A stretch of DNA of 64,000 nucleotides from Saxidomus purpurata (GCA_022818135.1 JAFMSR010000035.1:1-64000); one strand, 5' to 3'; shown: positions 47,683 through 59,415, counted from the first letter of the stretch. Numbers and translations: made by a program. The notes: generated from the sequence alone by a model not told the origin.

Positions 47683-49441
47683 TTTACTTTATTTTTGCAT
47701 TCTCTGAAGGTAATCATTTCAAACTTGGAACACATATACTTCTAGCAACACTATTTCAGTAAGCAAGTCATTACTCGATACGTGTTTAAATGAGCTGCAA
47801 GTCATCAAACTAGATTCAAGATACAAAAATGTATAGCAATTTTAAAGTCGTTAACAGACTTTATCAGTTACACTTATTTGCATCTGAAAAATCCCGTCTG
47901 AAGTTTTTCAAGAATCAAGCGTCTGACCTTAAGTTGTGACCAAGTATTGGTATCAAGTAGCAATAAAAATAAGACGCATCAATTACTGAAGCAATTGAAA
48001 TAGGGAATCAATAGTTAATCTAAAAAAAGGGTCATCGTTATGTCTTTATTTTATACTAAATTCATTTTCTTGCTGCGAAATAATTTCGTACTGCTTGTTT
48101 AAATCGCTCTCGAGACTCACTCAAGATAGAATCAACATCGAAGAAAGAGAGAGGGAATGTGGAATTAATTTGTTTTTATGTTTTTGATGAACGTTGCAAA
48201 TTTCTGTTGGTACGCCAAGAAAACATTGTTCTTCAAACACCTACTCATGTAAACCAAACAACGAAAAGAAAAGCGAAAGAAGAACTTTATTTATAATGTA
48301 TAATACTAATGGACAACGATTATAAATATTATATGATATTAACAAATTAAAAAAAATCTAAACTATTAATTTTAATTTCCGCATGCGTCATACACATTTG
48401 ATACATAATGTATTAATATTATACAATAAACGTAATAATATTCTACTAATTTTTATACAATATACATGTAGTTATAAATAATACTGTATATGTAGTCTTT
48501 ATCTGATATAGTATTTAAGCAAGTGCTAGTCATTAACAAATCACTATAGTACTGTGTATATTTATATATTTATACTCTTTAATTATCTTATAAACGTACT
48601 ACATGTATGTTGTCATTTTTAATGCGAATACATTTGATTCATATACATGTATTCATAATTGTTTATGACTCGTTGACACCCCTAGTAACTATATTAATTA
48701 TTATAGTAAAGAATGACAAGTCTTTTCACTGACGTCTAAGTGACAGCTTTAAGATGCTATAGCTTACTATAGCTCAATACTAATTGTTGTATAGCTCTAC
48801 TGTAAATAACTTTCTTGCTTCAGGCGATAATGCTATACAATTTTGAGGTCAGGACTAGGAGAGCAATAATTCATTCAGTCACATCATCATCTTTTTTTCA
48901 GCAGAAAACTACTTAATATGTAACTAAAAGATTGAAAGAAATGTGTCATGTGTTTTATTCTTCGTTTTGAGGGACCACCATTTTGGTATTTATATCTAAA
49001 ATCATAACTGTTTTAATGATGAAATAGAAATAGCTTTTATCACTTATATAACAATAAATGATGTTGTTTATTTTTGTCAATATGTATACATCGCTGTTCA
49101 TTACTTAAAGACATGTTTATGTCGATCTTAATAATAAATGTTATTCTTGTGGATGATTTCGGCTAATACGTGGTTGTTTTGACCCGGTAAAGCTCAATAT
49201 AGTCTCGTGTTCACCACATCAAACACATCATCTCACCGAAAACAAACAAATATCTATCATTTATCGTATTACAAATAACAAGTACAGATATATATATCAT
49301 TCTTGTAAACGCCCTTCTATAAATCTGCCGTCGCTGTCAATTTAAAAGTACAGATATTATTTGGACATATCACAGTGTTAAGTATGATTCCTTTGCATTC
49401 TACACCTAATGGTTTATTAATTTCTTATAGCTTAATTTCAG
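47683..49441. other. No gene seen; possible 3' intron of gene 2
   Basis: Very AT-rich (notably 48290-48600), with no recognisable frame. If the exon at 49442 belongs to gene 2 this is an intron in the 3' UTR. Confidence 0.35.
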
Positions 49442-49580
49442 ATGTTTCAAACTGTGGATAAGCAGTGGTTACCTGTACACCGGATACTCCATCGAATATG
49501 TACATGGACTCTCTCTACTCTTCAAGACGCCATAGTTTTTGTTTTGCTATTTTTCGTAAAATAAAATTGATACATTTATC
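49442..49580 (+). other. Candidate 3' UTR exon with poly(A) signal
   Basis: The acceptor TTAATTTCAG ends at 49441, and a less AT-rich segment follows with AATAAA at 49560-49565. It could be the shared 3' UTR exon of gene 2, taking the donor eight bases after the exon A stop. Supported only by splice and poly(A) signals. Confidence 0.3.
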
Positions 49581-50754
49581 AGAAGTTTTATGTCTTTTTT
49601 TAAAGTACTCTAATAAATTAGAGTATTAACTAGTGACATATAACAAACGGTGCTTACCCATGCATGGTCAAATTTGGTAACCAGTAGGATCGTAGTTGTT
49701 CAACATGCAAGGTAGATTTCAGTGTCCGAGCGAAAACCTGAAAGGCATGTTCCTTTTTGATCGCCAAGAATTGTCACGGAGTAAAGTGGAGAATCACGCA
49801 TATCACTTAACGAAGCATTGGTCTTTCTGGATTTGTTAAAAAGCTAATATATCACATAAAATAAGCGTTTTGGGGTGCATATTAAGTGCTCGCAAGTGCA
49901 GTTTAATAATGACCAGTAAATGATATACCAGTAAATGATGCCGCGGCACTAAAAGACAAACCTTTAAATATTATAGTCGTGATAGAAGAGACACCACATG
50001 TCCTCCGACAAAAACTGAACATGACCGATTCGTAGTCGAGATCTAGTGTTCGTAATAGCAAAATGTGCAGCACACAGTATGGTTTGTACCGCTATAAATC
50101 ACACATTTAACGCATATTGACATGCTGACACAGGTTACATTTGATACCTCATTAATGTATTGTGTAATATTGCTCTTGCTGCAAGAGCTGGCAAACAATT
50201 ACGATCCGTGTCAAAAATACAGCAATATTTACTTTTTTTTTGCTTAGTTATCTGTTCTTGCAAGTGAAAATAGTACGTTCCATTCGGAAACAAATCAATA
50301 CAGCTAGTCATGCATATTTGGTCAAACACCGCTGTATCCGGCACAGTTGAGAGACTTGCTCATCCAGGATCGGTCATTGTCTGATACTGTGACATCGAAT
50401 CCAGGTTTGACACGTGCTGATGTCAACGTAATAGATATTACCTTTGCTTAAATAGACAGAGTGATTTCTATTTGATTATCTCTTGCTCAAATGGGCTTTC
50501 GAGATGAACATGGATATAAATTAAGTGAAACTGGTCATTTCTAAAGAATTATTTGCGTAAACGTTGTTTCTCTAGCGGTCACTGAAAGATGCCTGGACTG
50601 TCTTGGTGTAGTTTTTAATTAAATGAGCAACGTGGACCTTCGTTTGCGCTCATGGACGATATATTAGAGTCCACGTTGTGGCTTAAACCTTCATCTTGAT
50701 TCTGTCTTATTTTTAATGAATAACTGTTCTTTGATCTTTCCCCTTTCCTTCCAC
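49581..50754. other. No gene seen
   Basis: No domain-bearing frame and no repeat partner were noticed. Confidence 0.4.
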
Positions 50755-50905
50755 AATTTATAGAGGCATTCCCGAGTTCGAGCCTCTTTATGTGAAGAAA
50801 TTGGCAGCTTTTTACGGATAATAGGGATCTAGTTGTGGTTGGGTTACGTAAACTGTCCTGTGAAAATGACCGAATTAAGGTTGAAACCCATACAACAAAC
50901 GAGGC
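50755..50905 (+). mobile_element. tRNA-derived SINE, copy 2 (5' part missing or diverged)
   Basis: A box-B-like GAGTTCGAGCC is followed by the same body as at 36550-36785: GAAATTGGCAGCTTTTTACGG, ATAATAGGGATCTAGT, ACGTAAACTGTCC and an AAACCCATACAACAAAC tail. Confidence 0.75.
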
Positions 50906-51102
50906 ATTACTGAGTACAGCAAGCAAACATGTTAAGCGTAACACAGATAAATATTTTCTGCAGTGCCCTATGACGATACTCCGCAGACAGTAAATAGTTT
51001 ATCCATACGTTATCTGCAACCATAACTGGTTCTTTATGTTTATTTTTATGCTTTCCCTTGTACTCTTCTAATCTAAATCTGAATAAAATAATACACTAAC
51101 AA

Positions 51103-51900
51103 GTAAGAGGGTCATGATGGTTCCATATCGCTGATCTGAGTACCATTGCACTTTGAAACAAGAAAGCTTGTGAAAGGTCATAATAAAAGTCATAAGAATT
51201 TTGGAAATTCAAGGTCAAGGTCATTCAAAGTTATAATCTGCATGGTAACTATACATATAGTTAAACATTTCATTGCTGAAGCTTAAAAGCAAGAAATAAG
51301 GTCGGAAGGTCAAGCGACCCAGGGGCGGGGTCAACTTTGAACCAATGAGTATAATTTGAACAATCTGGGTACATGCCTACTAGGCAATGCTATATGCCAA
51401 ATCTCAAAGTTCTGGGCCGTTTGACTTGGGGTCATCACTTGAACACTCTTGATAGAGGACTATTAGGAAATGCTATCTGCCAAGTATCTAAGCTCTAGGA
51501 CTAATGGTTTGAGACAAGAATATTTTTTAAAGTTAATCTTTTTTATAAAGGCTTTTGTGAAAACCGGTGACCGATGGGTCATATTTTGAACAATCATGAT
51601 AGTAGATTTCCATAAGACGATGCTTCTTGCCAAATATCTTAGCTCTGGGCCTTTTGGTTTTGGAGAAGCATATTATTAAATATTTCTCTATATAACTCTA
51701 TTTAAAATTGAGTGATCCACCTGGCGGGGTCTATTTTGACACTGGGTTCATGGTTTGAACAATATTATTAAGGATACAGCTCTTTGATGTTTATCTTACA
51801 AAAGCCTTTGTAAAATTAAGTGACGCCAGGGCAGGGTAAAGTTTGACATAAGGGACATAATTGGAACAAACTTGGTAGAGGTCCACTAGACACTTTCTAA
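51103..51900 (+). repeat. Bivalve-type dispersed repeat R5, forward orientation
   Basis: It begins AAGAGGGTCATGATGGTTCC then ATCGCTGATCTGAGTACCAT, close to a start sequence recurrent in bivalve genomes. It contains internally reiterated segments: TTTGAACAAT(C/A)(T/A), TA(G/T)GCAATGCTATATGCCAA / AGGAAATGCTATCTGCCAA, CCAAATATCTTAGCTCTGGG. The opposite-strand copy is at 42420-42720. Non-coding. Confidence 0.65.
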
Positions 51901-51944
51901 TCCGACAATTTACGGTATCGTTCGGAAATATCCTAACCATCTCA

Positions 51945-52484
51945 TCATAACGACGAAACTACCGCATATAAAGAAATTACTACCGCATATAATGCTGGAA
52001 GCACAACATATAAAGAAATCGCATGTACAGCATATAATGTCAGATCTACAGTGTATATTAACGAAAGTACGATATATAATGTGATTTGCACTGCATTTAA
52101 GGACAAAAGCACCACACATAATGGACACAGTGACTACCACATATATTTATGTTTGCACATCATATAATGTAAAAAGCACCACGTATAACGTTTTATCTAC
52201 TACACACAATAACAAATCTACTGCATATATTGGTGTTTGTACCGCACACAAAACCAAATGCACTGCATATAAAGACTGTACCACCACATATAAGAAGAGT
52301 TGTACTACATATAACAAAGAAAGTACAGCATATAAAGTAACTTGTACCACACATAATGAACTATCTACCACATATAATTAAATATCTACTGCATATAATA
52401 AAAGATCTACTGCATATAATGAAATATGTACCGCATATAAGCAAACAAGTCATGATCAGACGGTCATGGCGTTCCATATATATG
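51945..52484. repeat. 21-bp minisatellite array (family V, copy 2)
   Basis: About 25 diverged units of roughly 21 bp carry a TAC(C/T)(G/A)CATATAA(T/A)G core (for example ATCTACTGCATATAATAAAAG). The array ends at GGCGTTCCATATATATG (52468-52484), nearly the same right terminus as the 37545-39073 element, though the core sequence of the unit differs. No matching left terminus was found. Confidence 0.8.
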
Positions 52485-52605
52485 CCTTTGTTTAGATGTG
52501 TTTAGAATGCTTGATTTTGTGTAAATGTCACCGATTCCTTTATCGTATTGTTGACGGCTGCAAGTGAGATAAATGATGCTGTAATTGTATATTGTGTTAC
52601 CGTCG

Positions 52606-53058
52606 TTAAAGTGACATTATGCGCATATTACTGCACCAAGTGTATTTTTGGTGACAGTTTTATAAAAGCAATTTTCGGTTGCTTTGCTTTTAAATGTGTT
52701 AAATTAATGATAATGTCGCATTAGTATTTGAAGTTGGTGTTTTAGAAATAAACAAAAATCGGACTAATAAAATAATAGTTCCTTTCTTCGCAGTGATCTC
52801 ACTTGTGTTGTTGTTGTTGGTAGATATTTCGGCAGTAGAAGGGAAGCAACTCCTGTATGCAGTTGTTTTTTTTAAAAAGACTGCCCCAGTCAAAATAGGA
52901 AAAACAATATTTGGAAAGTTATTATTTCGTACAGGTAGCAGGAAGACTTTGGTGTATTGGGTTAAAAGCCATTATTTCCTCTACCGTTTTTTTTTACACA
53001 CACCTATTTCAGCTGGATTTTTACTTGAAAAATAAAAATGCACAAAATTCCACTTTAA
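52606..53058. mobile_element. MITE of family TTAA-1, copy 3 (complete, opposite orientation to copy 1)
   Basis: TTAAAGTGACATTATGCGC at the left and ...TTCCACTTTAA at the right. Its body matches 5303-5712 in inverse orientation and 26225-26601 in the same orientation (AGGGAAGCAACTCCTG.ATGC, GGATTTTTACTT). Length 453 bp. Confidence 0.85.
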
Positions 53059-54563
53059 ATAAAGTATATAGAGTTGTGTTATTTTACATGGCACTTTGAC
53101 ATGGTAAGATGCGACCTATAATGCACGTATTTAGAGTATGTTTAAACGTAATCATGACAGCACTTTGCTTAACCAATATTTTATTTATAACATTTGAACA
53201 TAATCAATGCATACACTGTCTGAATAAAGTACAAAGCTAACAGTTTCATCCTAAGCAATAATGGGTCATCCAATTTATAAATCAAATGTGCTTGTAGTTG
53301 ATTCTCTGCACTTGTCTCTGAACTTTGCAAAGCTTTTTTTGATTTTTTTTTCTAATTTCAGAAATTTAAACACTATGCCTACAATATTATATGGAGAGTC
53401 AGCGATGAATCTGTCATAGAGTCTTTGGACGTCAACTAGCAAGAATATGTTTCAAAATGTATCCGTTCTTCATAATAATTCACTAATTTATTGTTATCTT
53501 TACATGAATTATTGATGTCAGTATACTACAATATCATAACATCCCGACCAAAAGAAACAGTTTATATCAAAGGAAAAAATAAAAAATTGAAAAAATATGC
53601 ACCCCACCCACTAAAGACAATTATAGTGCTCTACCTTAGACCAGCATGTGGACTTTCTAATTTAGTGATGTGTGTGTAAAATTGAAAGGACTGTTCAACT
53701 ATTTATATGGTCGAGCATCTAGAGGAGACATTGAACTAGTAAATAAATGCCAGTTTGGAGAATGTCATCATTTGACTTTGTCAGGAATCTTGCGCAAAAA
53801 TTGATATTTTTCATGTAAGTAGCCCAAGAACTAAAATGACATTTTTAAACAATATTTGCAACAAGCTTATATAACATTAATTTGGTTTTGTATTATGTCA
53901 AAAGACCACCAGACTACATTTTAGTGATAGCATAATTGGGTCGATTGATAAAATCGAGCCAATGTTAACAGAGTATATCGGCCTTACGGCCGAACGCACA
54001 ACATACAAACAAGTAGTTCCATATAAACAGTTGTTAGGCATTATAGCGATTTCTGTTTTCAAAATTATATAGTAATAAATCTAAATAATTTAAAAACATT
54101 TCAGAATAGAATAATATTATTTCGTTATTGTTCTTTAAATGTGTAATTAATCGTAAATACTATTAATGCGCAAACGAACGACTTGGACATAAAAATTTAT
54201 AACAACTCGTTTTTTACCAATAACTCTATAGTCGGCGGACGTAGAGCAGTTGGGAGAGATGATGGAAATTGAAGATGCGCTGACTAACTACGGCGGACGC
54301 AAGTTCGAAACGCATCTTATACATGTACAGTTTTTTTTTTACATTTTCTTCTGTTTTACTTATAATTTTAAGACTTTAAACCATTTTAAATGTTTTACAG
54401 CAAATAATCATAGAAAACTTCATTCATGTCAAACTTATAACGATAATGTTAATAAGACATACTGTATACATATTATTCGATAACAGTAAAGTTCAGTCAG
54501 AAGTCGTGTCAGGTTTTGCTTGTACAACTATAATTGGTTTCCTTGGGTTCTTTTGGGGCCATG
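53059..54563. other. No gene seen; possible tRNA-like SINE head near 54241-54310
   Basis: GTAGAGCAGTTGGGAGAG (box-A-like) and AAGTTCGAAAC (box-B-like) lie about 45 bases apart near 54241-54310. They may be the head of a tRNA-derived SINE; no cloverleaf was confirmed. Otherwise there is nothing recognisable. Confidence 0.3.
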
Positions 54564-54662
54564 CCTCAACATCAATCATCACCAATTTCTAGAATATTTA
54601 CATGTCAGTTTTGTTTGTGGGCCCGCTGTGATACTTTGTATCACTGTTTTTCTTGTTCAGTT
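54564..54662 (+). repeat. Duplicated 100-bp segment R6, copy 1
   Basis: ATGCCTCAACATCAATCATC...TGTTTTTCTTGTT is repeated at 55789-55882 with mostly C/T transitions and one indel. The second copy keeps a frame MPQHQPSPISKIFTCQF followed by a hydrophobic stretch; this copy loses it through the indel. Confidence 0.8.
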
Positions 54663-55788
54663 ATTAATTTACTCTGTGTCTTCTTTGATCTTGCTCATTG
54701 TTCAGTTTTTGCCTACAATTTAGGATAGGAATTTATTTTGTATTATTGACACAATACAATCAACCCTATGGGCAAATCCCATAACTTTTGGATGACATTA
54801 AAAGTTGTGCAAACTTTGAATTTTCAGTTTAGGTTTGTAAAAATCCACTTCTCAGTTACCATTCACAGCTATGATACTTTATTGGGTAGTTGAACATACA
54901 TGTAGTCACTGAATGCAAAAGGTAAGCACATGGGTTCCTATCAAAAGTAAAGTTTTCACATATGGTTATAGGTCAAACTCTGTGGACATTTGTGTCTCCA
55001 GTTTGTTGATAACTTTACTCATGCATGGGTTGTCCTGATATTTACACATGTATGTGTACAGTCTGTGTTGTTCAGAAACAATCGACCCTCCAGCACTTTC
55101 AGTCCTTTGATTTTTTCACTGGTGTCCATTTTGTTTTGGACAAGTTACCTTACAAATAGTAACAATATTTTATATTTATACCGTGTCCTATCCCCGCATT
55201 TAGACAGTGACGTATACATTCTTTAATAAGTCGATTCATATCATTCAATAACAGTAAAGTTTTTTTACTACACGTCAGTCAGTAGATGTGGTGGCTTGTC
55301 AGTTTCTGAGCTTCTGAATCGACTCGCACCTAAGTTAACTCGTACTTCAGTCATCTCGTACCCTAATTTGTCAACATTTTGTAGTCAACTCGTACCTTCT
55401 ATTTCCAAACTTCAGTTTTAACCAAGTACTGGTATGTAATTAAAGTCGGTGCAATATGAAATATATCCCGATTTTATTTAAATCATGGTTATACTATAAC
55501 GTTTATATATTGACCCAGTTGAAATTAATTTTGTTTTTGTTTTTGCGCCAAAAGTAAGCGTTTGCTTCATGTGAGCACTCTGGTGCTGGTGCTCTTTTCT
55601 CAAAATACAACTAAAACACAAAAGAAGGCGTGGTGGCAAATATCTTAATAATGTTTACCAACAACTATCATTTCGGCGATTTGTAAAAACAATTTATTCA
55701 AGATAATCATAACTTGTTAGTTCAATGCGGCGATAAAACGAATGCATTAGTTAAACAATGCAATTTAGAATAGATCTCGTTGAATCCG

Positions 55789-55966
55789 ATGCCTCAACAT
55801 CAACCATCACCAATTTCCAAAATATTTACATGCCAGTTTGTTTGTTGGCCCGCTGCGATACTTTGTTTTACAGTTTTTCTTGTTTATCAACTTTTACGAA
55901 GCTATGCATTAACTGGTAATGAACAACATACGTCATTATATTATTGGCTAAGACCCCTACTGTGAT
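55789..55966 (+). repeat. Duplicated segment R6, copy 2, with a 58-codon frame
   Basis: The frame from ATG 55789 to TGA 55963-55965 reads MPQHQPSPISKIFTCQFVC, a roughly 17-residue hydrophobic segment (PAAILCFTVFLVYQLL), then a polar tail. A short membrane protein is possible. Only one copy keeps the frame, and no splice or promoter support is visible, so I list it as a repeat. Confidence 0.5.
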
Positions 55967-56087
55967 ACACAAGTGTGTCTGGCCCCCATGTACAATTCGC
56001 ACATTATTTTACATATGTATTAACTGCCATCCGGCGGAGCCGACTAATTCCCAATTTCCTCTCTCTCTCTCTTCGAGGTTGATTCAA

Positions 56088-56170
56088 TCTGGAATGAGTC
56101 TCGAGCGAGTATTATACATGTGTAAGTTGTTAGAACTTGTTTCGCAATCGAGAATAAATAAATTAGTAAT
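56088..56170 (+). other. Paralogue of the gene 1 3' UTR exon with poly(A) signal
   Basis: It aligns with 28114-28190: TCTGGAATGAGTCTCGA, AACTTGTTTCGCAATCGAGA, AATAAA at 56153-56158 and ATTAGTA. A CT-rich tract precedes it. It implies a partial duplicate of gene 1, or a mobile 3' end. No matching coding exon was found upstream. Confidence 0.5.
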
Positions 56171-56597
56171 TCAAATAGTACCTTGGATTAACTAAGAAAT
56201 AATAATTGTGTCTCTTTATTTTATTGAATAAAATTTAGTCAGGTGTTTGTATGCGTAGTAATCCAATCACGAGTGCAGATTGTTTTCTTATATTTACATT
56301 TTCTTATATATAATAAGGTGTTGCTCTTTTCCTTGTTTATCCATAAATTCGATTTAAGATAAAAATATCATTAAAATTATTGGTCAGACTATACAATTAT
56401 TTCACCGGAAGACTCTAATGTGACTCTCTGCAAAGAATGTCCAAGAAATATTATTATTCCATCAACATGGCCGCCAGAGATGTATGTGTCTTAGGGCCAT
56501 ATATGTACGTAGGGGTGACTACTTGTGTGTAAAGTGGTGAAAAGTAGTATATCGATTTATTTTGTCGTTTAATATCTAATCTTGGAGTGTTACGTAT

Positions 56598-56732
56598 GTA
56601 AGGTACCCGTGAAGTGGCATGTGATACATTTTTTTTATTTCGTAAAAAACGAGATAAGATTTTGTAAAAATATTATAAGATTTCGTTTAAAACGAAATAA
56701 ATGTATCACATGTCACTTCACGGGCACCGTAC
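56598..56732. mobile_element. 135-bp hairpin MITE
   Basis: The left arm GGTACCCGTGAAGTGGCATG...ATACAT and right arm ATGTATCACATGTCACTTCACG...GTAC are inverse copies (longest parts 56602-56630 and 56701-56731), with a second inverted pair ATTTCGT...ACGAAAT nearer the AT-rich loop. Confidence 0.85.
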
Positions 56733-56989
56733 GAATGCACATGTTTACGTACTTAAATGGTCCGTATTAAACTTAACTTTAGACATAAAATATACATGTA
56801 TGTATATTCTTCATTCGTAATCAGTCAATAGTAGTGTTAAATGTACAGTATATTCAAGTAATTGCACGCCAATAGTCATGGAGCAAATATAGAGAATAAT
56901 TGTTGATTATTGTGTAATATCACGATTTATTAAATAAATATTGTTTATTGGCTCTAATATTCGTTAAGTACCCGACGTAATAAAATAGG

Positions 56990-57565
56990 AAGAGCTTTCA
57001 TAAAATTGAAAGACAGGGCCAATAACAAAAATCCAGGGCCAATATCACTTATTGGACCGGTCCAATAAAAGATTGCTGACGACTGATTGGCTGTTGAGAA
57101 ATCTGAGCTTCCGATTGGCTGATACTTTCAGATGTTTAGTTTCTCGAAAACGAAAACTGCCGCCATCTTGAATTCTGTTGAAATCAGCATCGAAGTTAAA
57201 AATCAACTTTTAATCAATTTCTGTCTGGGATAGAAAATGCTCCAACTAAGAAAACGAGTACCCACATCAATATGTTTATTTCAAAAGTGAATATGTTAGA
57301 GGTATTTCTATTTACAGCCCTGCGTGTAGGGCCTACTGTCTGTTTCTGACGAGTTACTGCCAGTGAAGATGATGGTCAATAAACATTGAATAATTTATAG
57401 TTTGATAAGTTCATTAATAAAATTGTCATTAAATGAGTGATTTGATATAAGCCCTAACATTTGTCCTCTGGCACTCGTTTTGGCCCTCGCCCTACAGGAT
57501 CGGGCCTATACGAATGCCCACGGACAAATAACAGGGCCAATATCAAATCACTCATTTATTAACAT
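56990..57565. mobile_element. Hairpin-bearing element H, copy 3 (hairpin X only)
   Basis: GGGCCAATA repeats and the 20-bp perfect palindrome TTATTGGACCGGTCCAATAA (57049-57068) start the region. The interior at 57200-57300 shares GGATAGAAAATG.TC, AACTAAGAAAACGAGTACCC and ATGTTTATTTCAAAA with 34193-34402. Hairpin X (57420-57565) has arms AATGAGTGATTTGATAT and ATATCAAATCACTCATT, with ATTTGTCC / GGACAAAT inside. Confidence 0.75.
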
Positions 57566-58171
57566 ATAATAATTTCAACGAATCGGCACTAAAAGTGATA
57601 TTTTCACGAGAGGCGGAGGCACGATTTTCCTGTTAATTTTATGTTTCAAACTCTACTTTTGTTGAGTTTATTTCAATTAAATGTCGAAAATCACTGGAAA
57701 CGTCATCAGAAAGCATTACAAACATTACGTCATTTTAACGACGTTATGGGCGTGTGGTTTCCGACATTCACTACCTCTTGTATGCATTTTGACGTTTATT
57801 AAGGTAGAGAATTTGGATAATTTTCATGGGGATATAATCGATAAACAAATATATGTTTATTGTTTTAGTGTATAAGAAAAGAACGAAGAGTGAGGAATGA
57901 ATTCAAATTCAAACACTAATTAAAGCTTTGGATTACTTTTATTTAAATCGTTTCAAACAAACATGCAGTCGCTGCCTTGTGTTTGTTATTTGCAATAAGG
58001 ATTCAGCTTCTCTACATTTGTTATAGCACTGGATAATCTACAATAAGAACAGAAATATATTAAAATTAATTATATTGAAGATAGAAAATACTTCCAGTTT
58101 AAATTGAAGATAGAATAAAAACTTCAAGTTTAAATTGTAAACGTGAATTGAAAAAAATTCTTACTTTTCTA
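57566..58171 (-). other. Probable 3' UTR region of gene 3
   Basis: On the minus strand, downstream of the gene 3 stop, a donor-like GAAAA|GTAAGAATT lies within ten bases of the stop, and AATAAA is at 57943-57938. A short AT-rich direct repeat (CTTCAATTTAAACT / ATCTTCAATTTAAA) lies around 58075-58140. Whether the UTR is spliced cannot be settled. Confidence 0.35.
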
Positions 58172-59109
58172 TCAATATTTTCCGTATCGTTTTCCACCCT
58201 TGCGTCTGTATCCTCCACTAATTCCGTGACCAAAGCCACCACCAATGCCGCCATAGCCGTAACCTCCATACCCACCCCCAAGGCCACCGTAGCCATATCC
58301 ACTTCCGTAACCACCCCATCCGCCATGTCCAATTCCACCACCGTAGCCACCTCCGTAACCACCTCCGTAACCACCTCCGTAACCACCAAAGCCACCCATT
58401 CCATAGCCGTAACCACCTCCGTATCCACCCAAGCTGCCGTAACCAATGCCACCTCCGTAACCGCCCCAACCACTTCCTATTCCGTATCCATAACCACCGC
58501 CTCCGTAACCACCCCAACCACCACTATTACCTGAAAGTATATTCACATAATATTTGTTGATACATTTTTACATTAAAGAAAATACTAAGAGATATTTAAG
58601 CTAAAGATAAAGGTAGAAAATATATGTGAACAAATCGCCTTCCTTCAGGAATGACGATTTAGTTAACTGATAAACGCGTAAGAGCGATAGGTGGAACTTC
58701 CAACAGGTTAGTCTGGTTAATCGAACTTCAAGATTGAGAAAAGCCTTTTTATACGTTAAGACATTTTTAATACAAAACAGTCTTGTATTGAAAAGATATC
58801 GTATTCAATGTTTTGCGGAATTTTTGAAAAACCATACGATATATAACTTATAGCAAATGTTGTCGTATTCATAGTGCAACCCCTTTTATCATAAAAATTA
58901 TTTACTAAAACACACTTTGTATGTGCATTTTAATTCATTTTTAAACATGCCAATTAGATAGCCACATGAAATTATTGAGGTCGTTAAAGCTACGAAAATG
59001 AAAATTACACTATTCAAAAACAGAACTAGATATTTTGTTATATCTTACCATAGTAATTAAATGCTGTTGCCAAGGCAACACTCAACGCCAAACACAAAAG
59101 TCGCAACAT
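58172..59109 (-). CDS. Gene 3: shematrin-like Gly/Tyr-rich secreted shell-matrix protein
   Basis: Exon 1 (59109-59049) encodes MLRLLCLALSVALATA, a signal peptide, then FNYY. The donor G|GTAAG joins acceptor ATACTTTCAG to exon 2 (58530-58172), restoring a 139-codon frame. Nearly the whole mature chain is GGYGGGYGYG-type repeat with Trp and Ile/Leu/Met insertions (about half glycine, one-fifth tyrosine). It ends in a basic tail SGGYRRKGGKRYGKY. Shematrins of pearl oysters have a signal peptide, Gly/Tyr repeats and an RKKKY/RRKKY-like C-terminus, and are thought to form a framework in the prismatic shell layer, secreted by mantle. The match of all three parts supports the call. Opposite-strand Ser/Thr/Val and Val/Ala frames are shadows. 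Confidence 0.85.
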
Positions 59110-59341
59110 TTTTCACCTGCAAGTCTGAAAAATTAATGTTGATAATGTATCTGGTTCGTAAAGGAAAGAAAAGAAAAGGAAATCAATATCTTTTTACGGC
59201 ATTGCGAAACAAAAAGTGTTTGTAAATCTAAATGTAACCATTATGTAACCACGCAAATACGTGCTATGAGAATTTATTCATATTTATTTTTGCTAAGAAA
59301 CTTAAGGAAAATAATTGATATATTTATTAATATATATTCAC

Positions 59342-59388
59342 CTGTTATTTTTCTGACAGTCTACACTCCTTTCTAAACGAATGATATC
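59342..59388 (-). other. Predicted 5' UTR exon of gene 3
   Basis: About 30 bases downstream of a TATA box, ending at a donor ATAACAG|GTGAAT (minus strand). It pairs with the acceptor TTTTTCAG (59127-59125), which lies 15 bases upstream of the ATG. The start position is estimated only. Confidence 0.45.
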
Positions 59389-59415
59389 CTTTGAGCGGCT
59401 TCTCGGAGGGATGCA

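Noticed and set aside
51945..52484. CRISPR-like repeat array
   Set aside because: Units are contiguous and diverged with no unique spacers, and the genome is eukaryotic. It is a minisatellite.
52606..53058. 80-codon frame shared by the MITE copies as a conserved protein
   Set aside because: The frame is broken or shifted in the copies at 5303 and 26225; the similarity is at DNA level only.
54241..54310. tRNA gene
   Set aside because: Box-A-like and box-B-like stretches are present, but I could not form an acceptor stem or anticodon arm. At best it is a SINE head.
58099..58473. 124-codon Val/Ala/Thr frame on the minus strand
   Set aside because: Out-of-frame reading of the same Gly-codon-rich repeat.
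58148..58534. 128-codon Ser/Thr/Val frame on the plus strand
   Set aside because: Antisense shadow of the Gly/Tyr-rich exon of gene 3, whose splice structure and signal peptide are convincing.
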